Below, in pieces: positions 33,101 to 43,342 of a stretch of DNA of 64,000 nt. The stretch's first letter is position 1. Each line of letters opens with the position of its first letter. Source of the DNA: Suillus spraguei (Eukaryota; Basidiomycota; Agaricomycetes; Boletales; Suillaceae); NCBI GenBank assembly GCA_016800925.1, contig JABCPU010000250.1, positions 1-64,000 of the forward strand. Reading direction: 5' to 3'. A model generated the notes under the pieces. That model was not told where the DNA came from. It saw nothing but the letters and a program-made list of their open reading frames with translations, and searched no databases. Both the position numbers and the translations under genes were made by a program.

Positions 33101-36100
33101 AGTTCCTTGGAGAAGCGAGATAGGAACTGCGGGCCTCGATCCGATATAACTTTGTCATGGAGTCCAAATTGACGGTAGACGTGTTTCAAAAATAGTTTAG
33201 CAACGCCTTCAGAAGTGATGGTTTTCAAACAAGGGATAATAATTACCCCCTTTGTAAGGCCATGGTCTACCATGACCATGATACTGTCAAAGCCACCAGA
33301 GACAGGGAGGTCAGTGATAAGGTCGACAGAGACCTGGGAAAAAGGTCGAGTTGCAGATGAAGGGATTGGAGTGAGCAGTGGGCGAATAGGATGTGTATCC
33401 ACTTTCATCTGCTGGCAAAGGGCGCACCCTTCCACATATTTCCGAATGTAGGAGCCCATAGTGGGCCACCAAGCTTCCCGTTTAACAAGCTCTTCCGTTT
33501 TGAATCTGCCGGGATGACCCGCGGTAGGATGATCATGATACCTTTTTAGGATATTGGAGTGATGTGCTGGTGGAATATAGGCGCGAGTCTTAAAACAGAG
33601 GACGTTCTCCTCAATCTTCCAGTCAGAGAGTGCCGATTTCATAGGGGAAGGCACACGCCATCAAGGGCATCAGACGCCGTCTTGAAGACAGGGTCGTCGA
33701 GGGGGTCAGAGGATGATAACACATCCTTCAAGTCGGTGTCAATAAGACGAACGAATAGAGCGTCAGGGAGGAGAGTCTGGTCTTCGTTATCGTCTTTACC
33801 GGAATTGTAGTCGGGCCGGCGAGATAGTGCATCAGGTACTGCTAATTTAGTACCTGCAATGTGATGCAGTTCAATGTCATAAATAGACAAAATCAGTTGC
33901 CAACGTGCTTGGCGGCGAGTAAGCTTCTGTGCACTTCTAAAGTACAGGAGGTTCTTGTGGTCGGTGAATACCAAGACAGGGTGTGAGTTTCCTTCGAGAT
34001 AATGATGCCATTCATTCAATGCCTGGATTACGGCAAGGAGTTCCCAGTCAAAGATCTGGTAATTGCGCTCCGCAGGGTTCAAAGACTGTGAGAGATATGC
34101 ACATGGGTAATAAACACCATTCTCATCAGTCTGCAGGAGAACTCCTCCAGTTGCTACGAGCGAAGCGTCAGTAGCAATAGCAAATTGTCGGGACGGATCA
34201 GGGTTATGGAGTACCGGTTGTGATGTAAAGCGTCGTTTCAGTTCTTCGAAGGTATCCATGCATTCGGTTGACCAATCAAAGGCCTTATCTTTCTTTGTTA
34301 AATCGATAAGCGGTCGAGCGATGTCAGAATAGTGGGAAATGAACGTGCGGTAGAAGTTGCAAAACCGAGGAATGACCGAACATCTTTTACAGATTTCGGA
34401 ACTGGCCATTCGGAGATTCCCTTAGTCTTGGCGGTGTCCATTGCAACTTGTCCGGGGCGAATTATCATTCCGAGGTATTCCACTTCTTCTGCATCAAACG
34501 TGCATTTCTCCGGTTTCAGGAACAGATGTTCTTTTCGTATTTTCATCAAAACCCGTCTAGTTCTTTCACGGTGTTCCTCCATAGTCGTAGAGAAAATCAG
34601 GATATCGTCCATGTAGATAACCATCCATCCTTCGTTGATTTCCTGTTGGAAGGTGCGATTCATGTATGCTTGGAAAGTTGCTGGGGAATTACAAAGGCCA
34701 AAGAACATGACGTTTGGTTCAAAAGACCGAATTCCGTAGTAAAGGCAGCTTTCCAGCGATCATCGGGATGGATGCGAATATTGTTATATCCAGACCAAAT
34801 ATCCATTTTCGTAAAGAACTGTACGTTGTGAAGTCGTGCGATGAGGGAGATAGGAAGTGGAAGTGGGTATGCGTTCTTGACTGTCCAATCATTGATGTAG
34901 CGGTAATCTTGACAGGGACGCAATTCTCCACTCTTCTTTCCCACAAAGAAGAAGCCACTAGCTTGGGGTGACTTCGATTCTGAGATAAAACCTTTCGCAA
35001 CGTTTTCATCAATAAACGTTTTGACGGCGGCGCGTTCTTTTTCCGATAACGGGTAAACCTTAGACGTGCGAGGGATAAAACCGGGTTTAGTGTCAATCCG
35101 ATGATCTATACCAGGGCGTTCGGGAGGTAGTTTGTTTAACCCATCTTTAGCAAAGACATCTGCAAAGTCGTGCAAATAGTCGGGACCAATTCTTCGAAGG
35201 ATTTTCTTCTTTTCCTTCTCATCCTGGCGAATTCCTGAGCTTTGTTACTGTATTTGAGGGAAGAGGATTGTGAGTAATTGTTCGAGTCGAAGTTCCATCA
35301 CGTGTTAGGGGCGTGTCCATGGAGACTTCTTCTATGATTCTCATGCTAACTCCATCAGTATCGTATTCCACAAGAAATTCTCCATCTCCTAGTTCATAAG
35401 AGGAAATTTCACGGACTTCTGGTGCATGCCAAACGTCTTGCATGGTATTGAATTGATCATCATCCTCTGTTGGGATCAATGAGGGCACGGGTTCTCCTTC
35501 ATCGGGATTTCCTCAATTGAAGCTGAGGGAAGAGTTTTCGGGGGAACATAGAACTTGGATAGTTTCGGTACATTGGTGTCTCGTCCTGTGATCTCTTCTT
35601 CTGCTTTTCTCTTTCCTTGCTTCTGTTCTTCTATTGGTCGTTGTTCGATAGGTTCTTGTCCGACCCGATGCTCGGGTTCGGATTCATTCTTGCGCTTTTC
35701 TGCGCGGGGAATCGGTGACACTGGTCGTGGCAGTTGTATATGTGGAGTAGGGTTTATAGTACATGGCATTTGTACTTCAGGTTCTGGGTCCGTAGGAACA
35801 TCAATCGGAAGAGTACGAGGGATTTGGAAGTCGGGAATGTTGCCATTTGGAATGATGATTGAAGAGTCGGGGCAATCCATTCTTCTTCCGATCGTCATCT
35901 ATATCGATTTCAATTTCATCCGATTTCTTTGTTCGAGGGAGGACCAGTGTTTCAGCAGCCCAATCTATGCTTGGGTTCATTGCACGAAGCCATGGAATTC
36001 CCAGAAGAATTTGATCTCTTCTTCCTAGTTTGGTAATATTGAATTTTCCATACATGGTTCGTTCATCAATTTTGACCATCAGGAGACAGTAGTGCGTGAT

Positions 36101-39100
36101 TGGTCCTCCTTTGATAAGAGTTCCATCTGCTGTAGTAACTGAAATGGTGTTTTGAGTTTTCGTCGTGTGATTTGATGGAGTTCACAAACTCTTCGGATAT
36201 GAATGTTCCGGCTGCGCCTGAATCAATCACAGCGGTGGTGTCGACGGATTTTAAGCGAGTACGCGAGTGAAGGGTGATGGGGACACGAAGTTCTTTTCTT
36301 TCACCTACAGCGCATACAAGTCTTAGTAATACATTAGGAGAAACATATGTCGAGTCTTTGTTTCTCCAGGTCAAAAATCCGCGACAATCCGCCTCACAGT
36401 TTCTTCATCGTCTTCCCCTTTTTCTTCTTTAACTTCGGTTTGTTGGAGTGGGGTTTTCTTCTTTCTATCAGGACAATTATGAATGCGGTGTCCTGTCTTC
36501 TTGCATCCGAAGCATTGTCCTTTCTTCATGCATTCGGATCTCTCCGTGTCGGAGATTCGATCTACGACCATTGCGTTGGAATCACGAGTAGGGATGTAAC
36601 GTGCGTTTCCGTAGTTCTTCTTCTTCTGTTGTGGGCATGTCGTGTCCTCATAGCTTGGAGGCGATGGTAGGAGTTGTCAATGGAAACACATTGCAGCACA
36701 ACGTCTCGGAATACTTCTGAAACATCTCCTAGTGCGAAAAGCTTTGTAAGGATGCCCCAACTGAGACCATCTTGGAAAAATTGGATCTTTGTTGCGTTAT
36801 CGGTGATATGAGCCTTGGCTGCAAGTGCCTCGAAATCAGCGATGTAAGTGTGAAGATCTCCAGTTCCTTGTTTGAGATCCCTGAGTTTCGTGAGTGTGGT
36901 TCCTTTGGTATCCACTGGCTCGAAGGCTTCTTTAAAACTTTTCATAAAATCCACCATGGTTCCATAACCAACTTTTTTGTCCAGAGGTGTCGGTTGATTG
37001 GGCATGATCAAGGAACTGTTCCTTCCAAGATTTGGCATTCTTCTCAGTCATGAAGGATGTTATGAAGATGATCTTCTGCTTGTCGGTGGTGTAGAGCTTT
37101 TCATTGATGTCAAAGTGCAAATTGCACGACTGGATAAACTCGCGAGAGTTATTGCGATCTCCATCAAAACCTTTTGGTTGACCGATCTTGTATTCAAATT
37201 CTTTGGTCGTCATGGTTGATGATTCTTCTGATGAGTTATACTTTCTCGGTGCCTACACGCGCTGTCTTGCTGTCCGTTAGGGCTTGTCTTCTGTCAGAGG
37301 GCTTCTCTTGACAATCTGCTCAGCGTACGCGTACGCTAGTTCAGGGTTCGGGGTCGAGGACTGGATAGTCGACGATCAAGTAGACTTTAATCTTTTGTTA
37401 CGAACTGGGATGGCGTCACCAGCGACAGTGAGAAGACACAGTTGGTCTGCTGGGAGTTCTTACAATGTCCAGAAGAGGACAAGGTGAAAGTACAAGGAAC
37501 GCGTTTCCGAGTATGATCAAGGGTTCAGCCTCAAAGATAAGTCTAAGAGGTTCTACGAGAATTGAGACTAAGACTAAGGAGTGCCTAGACTTAGAGACGA
37601 TTCAAGGACGACTTAGGTTGGAGACCTAAGCGAAGGATATTCCAGGTAAAACCCAGTAAGATTAAAGTAGGGAATCTACTACAAGTACACTGTGCTTAAA
37701 TAGGCCAATATGTGCGCACAGACTGTTAAGACTGTACTCAAGGGTAGAGAGATCCAAAGGGCTTTGGCCTCAGTTCGTACACTGTGCCCCTTTCTCGAGT
37801 AATGCCCCTTATTTCAGGGAGGAGTTATTCGTCCGAAGACCCAGAAGGAGTTGCGTGACGGATCCGGGTGTCCGAAGGTGTCGGATATGATATGTCCGAA
37901 GGTTATTCGGAACATAAGGAGAGGACAGAGATTAAGGCTAGTTTCGGAACGAGTTCCTAACTAGAAACTAATGGAGATGGACTATCCGAAGATAGAGTCG
38001 GAGATATAGACTATGGGAATCAATCCTAAGTCTCGGAAGGTGACTTAAAGCGGAAAGTAGCTTAAGTCCGGAAGAGGCAGAATGAGTAGAATCTAAGATG
38101 ATATTCGAACTAAGGTTCTACGGAGATCTACAAGTGGTTTATATACTGTAAGTATCTAAGACAGATAATCAGCAAGTCTGGGACCGAGGGCTATGTACGA
38201 AGTGTAACGGAAGTCTATTAGTTAATGTACAGCGGATCAGTAAGCATGAATCGGAAATGAACACAGGAAACGGATCAGTAACACAGGACGGAAATATAAA
38301 CAGCCGGAGTACCGGTAGTAGGAGAAATGATGAAAGGAGATAGACGCAGATGTACACAAGGGAGTTAAGGTGCGAGAAGTGAGTACATTCGGATGGGTGG
38401 TTTGGACAGGATCTGTGGACCGGACGGATATGGAAACGATCGGATCTGGACGGATATGATCGGATCTGAAATTAGAAGTATGGTATATGACACAGACCAA
38501 GTAACCGTGAGAACGTAACTGCGTATCCTATTAAGGAAGGCATGTGTTGTACAGATGCGTTGAGCATATGAGTCAAAGTCATGTGACATGATATACAGGT
38601 AAGGAAACAGAGGGAAAATGAATAGGGGCACGTACGACTGTAACAGATCTCCTCAATGAGCAGGGCCTGGAACTCCCTCTGTTGCTGGAGGAAGGCCTCC
38701 ATGGTAGAGCTCATCCACTCCATGGCAATCTGACTCCCTTCCACTGCCACAATACTGTCCTGAAGGAGTCCATTGGTCTGTGCCAGTTCCGCAATGATCC
38801 CATTAGCAGTGGCCACCCAAGCCTGGTCATCATACTCGACGACATCCTCATCCGTACCTTCAATAGTCACTGAATTAGAGAAAACATCCGCATCCGCCGC
38901 ATCTGGAGTAGGGCTCCTCTGACGGCACTTGCCTTTGCCCTTCGGAGACGGAGTACCAGCAGGACACTGCCTCTTCCAGCCCTTGGGCCCCTTGACGAAT
39001 CTGGGCCTTCCAGGACAAGTGGCCTTGTCCTTCCAGCAGACGTCACAGGACTTAATCTACAAAACGTCGAAATCAGCGGATCCGAAGGTTTTCGGACAAC

Positions 39101-39476
39101 TCACCAAGGGATTCTTCTCAGCATCACCCCACTGACACATCTGGTCCTTAGTGACACAATGGGAACAGTACCCATCCTTTGCTCTGGATGCAGCAGCAGC
39201 CTTGGCCTTGCCAATCCATTAGGATCTGGATCTGGAAGAGTCCACATCACTCACCCGAGCCTCAATCAGACCCCTCCATCTCTTTTCCTCCATTTCCCTC
39301 TGGATCTCCGCCAACTCAATCTGCTTCAACTCCTCCTGCCTTTTCTGCTCCTCTGCCTCTTTCCGCTTCTGTTCCGCCTCGGCTTCCGCTGCAGCCTTAG
39401 CAGCAGCCAGTTGCTGTTCCAGATCTGCCACAATGTCGGCAGCAGACTTAGGGGCATCGGATTTCTTTCCAGACAT
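30112..39476 (-). CDS. Antisense, intron-containing gene inside element E, Zn2Cys6-like (split by element G)
   Basis: On the minus strand between the end of pol and the 3' LTR of E. Proposed structure: exon 1 39476-39255 (ATG at 39476), intron 39254-39207 (48 bp, GTGAGT...CTAATG...AAG), exon 2 39206-39105, intron 39104-39057 (48 bp, GTGAGT...GCTGAT...TAG), exon 3 39056-38646, interrupted by element G (duplication GATCT), then 30258-30112 to TAG. Both introns are phase 0 and removing them keeps one frame of 293 codons without a stop. Predicted protein: Ala/Glu-rich coiled coil (residues about 12-70), a cysteine pattern CSHCVTKDQMC then 13 residues then CDVCWKDKATC (CX2CX6C-X13-CX2CX6C, close to fungal Zn2Cys6), a basic segment GPKGWKRQC, an acidic segment and a second helical region ending acidic. 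Function unknown; DNA binding is an inference. Similarity of this kind of Cys-rich module to small Agaricomycete proteins is from general familiarity only. Confidence 0.7.
30264..30738 (-). repeat. 3' LTR-B of element G
   Basis: 475 bp, TGTTATGAACTGGG ... CGACTGTAACA in plus-strand order, followed by the inverted purine tract TTACCCCCGTATTA (30739-30752). Confidence 0.93.
30772..32238 (-). CDS. Element G ORF3: extra zinc-knuckle protein (intact, 488 aa)
   Basis: A real ATG at 32238, 54 bp after the pol stop (32293-32295), runs 488 codons. Regions: a probably helical domain (about residues 30-140; YIEAAILCEGHALEIERIL, LHLQKRIRAYAMLLLPNSF), a Pro-rich link, a coiled-coil-like segment VETIQQSVAETRAARNLVEE (about 180-205), WLYEPCTEEQCEAAKRLGIP, a basic nuclear-type patch TRKKGKKRARSTSPPP (about 350-370), two zinc knuckles CRICGITGHRQKNC and CQICLRHAPTHLSIYC (about 388-425), the motif FTLTWKDDGFYDALRRWE, and an acidic tail. 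No signal peptide or membrane segment. It is gag-like in its knuckles but unrelated in its front half. Homologues occur in D, F and I. Function unknown; RNA/DNA binding is inferred from the knuckles. Confidence 0.85.
   Translation of the reverse strand: MSFPTAYITPVTIATNDSDSEAEQYGTLAAEIDNSSYIEAAILCEGHALEIERILTERGAFPALLVVNIIRTAALIEVIAKDTTEITLRHRFLHLQKRIRAYAMLLLPNSFKNDVEEAIHIIAECRAGVARPPSLQEDTPLPVPAPASSRMYSSLDAFAGLCTAVQEIGQLTNSVVETIQQSVAETRAARNLVEEAITDLQQTQANLAAPRTPSPIEQSTSSSIVISHDHPAWLYEPCTEEQCEAAKRLGIPVAELIALGPHLRDLHIHPPMSIPPSFGPMDPVSPVLVKDFGITSPSSSTELLAVAERGTTPDLPASAYTLTSKQQAQLRRDNNLALKRMTRKKGKKRARSTSPPPIISPSPLRMSTSNTDENMKCRICGITGHRQKNCPDYQCQICLRHAPTHLSIYCPQHHGEPPFTLTWKDDGFYDALRRWEQYLINRRRRKEGRRARTVAEEEAAYMLGGSAADEDVTNYDNYDPVYDDNRDV
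32293..36374 (-). pseudogene. Element G pol: protease to chromodomain
   Basis: Pol begins in the -1 frame at the gag stop (GAT TTT TGA, 36372-36380). Protease AVIDSGAAGTFIS, linker, RT blocks RPCQDYRYINDWTVKNAYP, MDIWSGYNNIRIHPDDRW and the YMDDIL box (near 34615), RNase [19 protein letters not shown], integrase HPGRFKTEELVK ... CALCQQMK, DLITDLPVSGGFDSI, ISDRGPQF, DGQTERLNQ; then TGA after ERS as in element F, GPY/F region and chromodomain YLVSWKGYSSGNNEW ending KKQHAL-stop. At least seven frameshifts split it. Confidence 0.92.
36371..37213 (-). pseudogene. Element G gag
   Basis: ATG at 37213; the first 80 residues match element F gag (KIGQPKGFDGDRNNSREFI). One extra base in the TTTTTT run near 36970 shifts the frame; a second shift lies near 36640. 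The zinc knuckle CFGCKKTGHRIHNC is present near 36470-36520. Ends GCG GAT TTT TGA. Confidence 0.9.
37396..38645 (-). repeat. 5' LTR-B of element G, split by a solo LTR-A
   Basis: LTR-B halves 37396-37723 and 38498-38645; the self-priming site AAGATTAAAGT is at 37384-37394. The inserted LTR-A separates the TATA-like box and transcript start from the upstream U3 half. Confidence 0.92.
37724..38492 (-). repeat. Solo LTR-A inside element G 5' LTR
   Basis: 769 bp, TGTTAAGACTG ... GGTATATGACA, exact duplication CAGAC (37719-37723, 38493-38497). It must be younger than G and therefore among the most recent insertions in the window. Confidence 0.95.
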
Positions 39477-39669
39477 GTTTTAAAGCAGGTTTTGTTAACA
39501 AGGATATGAAGTGGGGTAGGAATCACTTTGGACATCTGACATCCATATATCTGTCAGATTACAGACTCAGCACTACCACCATCAAACTTCTCCATCATCC
39601 CGCATTAATCTTGTCCAATCCAGATAGATGCTTCCTATGCCTCAGGGGTTCAGCCCTAAAGGGGGATAC

Positions 39670-40438
39670 TGTCATATACCATACTTCTGATCCCAGATCT
39701 GACCATATCCAATCAGATCCAATCGATTCTATTTCCATCCAGTCCACAGATCCTGTCCAGATCGCCCATCCGAATATGCCCACTTCTCGCACTCTAACTC
39801 CCTTGTGTATATTTGTGTCTATCTCCTTTCATCATTCCTCCTGTTTCCAGTATTCCGGCTGTGTATATTTCCATCCTGTGTCACTGATCCGTTACCTGTG
39901 TTTCCTTCCAATTCATGCTTACTGATCCGCTGCACATTAACTAATAGACTTCTGTTACACTTTGTACATAGCCCTCGGTCCTGGACTTGTTGATTATCCG
40001 TATTAGATACTTACAGTATATAAACCACTTGTAGATCTCCATAGAACCTTAGTTTGAATATCATCTTAGATTCTACTCATTCTGTTTCCTCCGGACTTGA
40101 GTCACTTTCCGCTCTAAGTCATCTTCCAAGACTTGGGATTGATTCCTTTAGTCTATACCTCCGACTCTATCTTTGGATAGTCTACCTCTGTTAGTTTCTA
40201 GCTAGGAACCTGTTCCAAAGCTAGCCTTAATCCTCATTCCATCCCTATGCTCCGGATAACCTTCAGATGTACCATATCCAATACCTTCGAACATCCGGAT
40301 CCGTCACGCAACTCCTTCCGGATCTTCGGATGTGTACCTCCTTTCTGAAATAAGGGGCATTATGCAGGAAAGGGGCACAGTGCACGAACTGAGGCCAAAG
40401 CCCTTCAGATCTTCCACTCTTTGAGTACGGTCTTAACA
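39670..40438 (+). repeat. 3' LTR-A of element E
   Basis: 769 bp, preceded by the polypurine tract CCCTAAAGGGGGATAC (39654-39669). Compared with the 5' LTR, five of the six differences in the first 115 bp change a CG dinucleotide in one copy to CA or TG. Confidence 0.93.
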
Positions 40439-42005
40439 GAGTCAGGGTCCCCTAAAGTTCAAACCTAATGTCACAACCCACAAACAAATTAATGCAAGGG
40501 CAGAGACTAGGACTCAAACAAAGGTTATCACAAGAGAAGAGAGGAGCAAGGACGTCTTGGATTGCTACAATGTAGATACAAGAGGTTTGAACTAAAGAAC
40601 TACTACAATGAAACTAGCTAACTATATACACATATTTGAAATTGAGTTTGAAACTACTAGCCAATCATAAAATAGAAGTGAGAATCGTACAATGTGATAG
40701 TTGTGACATTGTTATGATATCATATTCTATAAGGTTCTAAGATCACGTGATGTAATCTATTTGTGATAAAGGAATATGGGTATTCAGAGTTATAGATGTA
40801 TGATAACGGATAATCTGTGTATCTTATCTTATCCGATAATATCATTCTGCATCATAGAAGATCTCTTTGTTAAGACTGTACTCAAAGGGAGAGAGATCCG
40901 AAGGGCTTTGGCCTCAGTTCGTGCACTGTGCCCCTTTCCTGCGTAATGCCCCTAATTTCAGGAGAAGGTATACATCCGAAGATCTGGAAGGAGTTGCATG
41001 ATGGATCTGGACGTCCGAAGGTATCGGATATGATACGTCCGAAGGTTATCCGGAACGTAGGAATAGAACGAGGATTAAGACTAGCTTCGGAACGAGTTCC
41101 TAACTAGAAGCTAACAGAGATAGACTATCCAAAGATAGAGTTGGAGATATAGGACTATAGGAATCAATCCCAAGTCTCGGAAGATGATTTAAAGCAGGAA
41201 GTGACTCAAGTCCAGAGGAAGCAGAATGAGCAGAATCTAAGATGATATTCGAACTAAGGTTCTACAGAGATCTACAAGTGGTTTATATACTGTAAGTATC
41301 TAAGACGGATAATCAACAAGTCCAGGACCGAGGGCTATTGTTACGACCATGCAAAACCGGAGATTAGTAAGAAATCCTGGTCTTACATGGGGTTGTACCA
41401 GAGGGTTGTAAAGTCAAAGGGGCTTGGCTCAGCTCATACACTGTGCCCCTTACCCGAGTATGTGCCCTTAATTTCGGATGAAGTCCAAGGGAGAGTTCTG
41501 GTGAAGTCTGGATGGAGGGTCTGGATGAACTTTAAGGCAGGATAGCTCGACAGAGCTCCGATGGACTTCCGGATGAGTGCAGGAATGCGCCAGAACTATT
41601 TCTGGAAGGTAGGGAGTAATGGTAACACTACTGGAACAAGCTCCAAGTAGAACAGATGAAGGATGGACTGCTGGACAAAGTCCAGGGCAGGATAGGAGCA
41701 GAGCCCCAGAGGGAAAGATGATCCATAGATGTCAGAGGATAGGATAGGATGGATCCGGAGGACTAGGGGTCCGAAGGTCCGGAGCTCAGAGGAGCGGAGG
41801 AGCGGAGGAGCGGAGGAGCGGAGGAGCGGAGGAGCGGAGGAGCATAGCTCTGTGGATCTTATAGGAAGTGTTGGCTACTAGAGGGGAGTAGGTCCGGATA
41901 TGGTGTAGAGATAGTATAGACTACTCCGGACAAGGTCCAGAATAGAAACAGACAGTATAAGACTACCAAAGGTAGAGTCGGAGGTGAAACAGATGATAGA
42001 CAGAG

Positions 42006-42482
42006 TGTTACAATCATACGTGCCCCTATTCATTCTCTCTTTGCTTCCTTACTTGTATATCATGTCACATGACTCTGACTCATATGCTCAACGCATCTGT
42101 ACTATAGTTGCCTTCCTTATTTTGATACGCAATTACTTTCTCATGTCTCTCTCTTGGTCTGTGTGCACATATTGGCCTATTTAAGCACATTGTACTTGTA
42201 GTAGATTCTTTACTTTAATCTTACTTGGTTTTACCTGGAACTTCCTTCGCTTGGGTCTCCAACCTAAGTCGTCCTTGAATCGTTTCTAAGTCTAAGCACT
42301 CCTTAGCCTTAGTCTCTATTCTCGTAAAACCTCTTAGACCTGTCTTTGAGGCCGAACCCTTGATCGTACTCGGAACGTGTTCCTTGTACTTTCACCTTGT
42401 CCTCTTCTGGACATTGTAGAACTTCCCAGCAGACCGACTGTGTCTTTTCACTGTCACTGGTGGCGCCACCCCAGTCGTAACA
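42006..42482 (+). repeat. Solo LTR-B inside LTR-E
   Basis: 477 bp, TGTTACAATCATACG ... CAGTCGTAACA. Left flank CAGAG, right flank TGGAG; the five bases agree at three positions and the other two are transitions, so the duplication is decayed. Confidence 0.9.
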
Positions 42483-42953
42483 TGGAGATGGACGAAGTCC
42501 GAAAATATTATAGGACATAGGATCAAAGCTCCGGCCTAGGGAGTGATCCCATAGGCCTGAGTTCGGAACCTTACAAGGGCCAGAGCCCAAGTGCAAGAAC
42601 GGGAACGGAGTTATATAGACATGATAACAGGATACAGAGTAATCAAAGGAATATACAGAAGTAGGAACAATGAATCAGACTAAGGTCTGCAGGAGTTGTA
42701 CTACAAGTTTATATACTGTAGGAGCATGCCGGAGGGTAAGTACGGATAGTCCGAGGCTATGTCTGAAGCATACAGAAACACATTAGTAAGTACAGCGGGA
42801 CATAAGGCTATGAACTCGGAGATGAAGCTCGTACGAAATACTTATCAAGACAGAGGCAGAGATCACCGAGAACCAGAAGCACAGAGATACCCAGAAGCCG
42901 GAGACACAGGTATATTCTAAAAGGGGTAATGCGCAGGTGCGCGGGAATAGTTC

Positions 42954-43342
42954 GGATATGGACACAGATTGGATATGGACACAGATTGGATATGGACACA
43001 GATTGGATATGGACACAGATTGGATATGGACACAGATTGGATATGGACACAGATCGGATATGGACACAGATCGGATATGGAACAGATTGGATATGGACAC
43101 AGATTGGATATGGACACAGATGGATATGGACACAGATCGGATATGGACACAGATCAGGAAAATATGGACACAGATCGGATATGGACACAGATCGGATATG
43201 GACACAGATCGGATATGGACACAGATCGGATATGGACACAGATCGGATATGGACACAGATCGGATATGGACACAGATCGGATATGGACACAGATATGCAG
43301 ATATGGACAGATGGATATGGACACAGATGGATATGGATTGGA
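42954..43342. repeat. 17 bp minisatellite in LTR-E
   Basis: About 21 tandem units of GGATATGGACACAGATT/C. Early units end ATT, later ones ATC; a few are shortened or extended. Because 17 is not a multiple of three and the unit lacks stops, several frames on both strands are open for 130-210 codons; these are not genes. The forward LTR-E at 55104 has only a short, degenerate version at the same place. Confidence 0.93.

Larger units (their letters stand above)
30264..38645 (-). mobile_element. Element G: LTR-B Ty3/gypsy retrotransposon with intact ORF3
   Basis: 8382 bp, minus strand, including a 769 bp LTR-A (37724-38492, plus its duplicated CAGAC) inside its 5' LTR. Duplication GATCT on both sides (30259-30263, 38646-38650). 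It lies in the antisense gene of element E. LTR halves that can be compared differ at only a few positions. Gag and pol are broken; ORF3 is open. Confidence 0.95.
15509..40438 (+). mobile_element. Element E: LTR-A Ty3/gypsy chromovirus with nested insertions
   Basis: The element spans two forward LTR-A copies (15509-16278 and 39670-40438) flanked by the target duplication GAGTC (15504-15508, 40439-40443). Subtracting the insertions F, G, the 610 bp element and one solo LTR-A (each with its own 5 bp duplication) leaves about 7.66 kb. Order on the plus strand: LTR, PBS, gag, protease, RT, RNase H, integrase, chromodomain; then an antisense spliced gene; then the purine tract CCCTAAAGGGGGATAC and the 3' LTR. 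Pol is broken by stops and frameshifts. Nesting gives a relative age: E is older than F, G and the enclosed LTR-A copies. Confidence 0.93.

Noticed and set aside
42954..43342. Regular repeat array that could be taken for a CRISPR
   Set aside because: Units are directly adjacent, 17 bp, with no unique spacers, and the genome is eukaryotic. It is a minisatellite.
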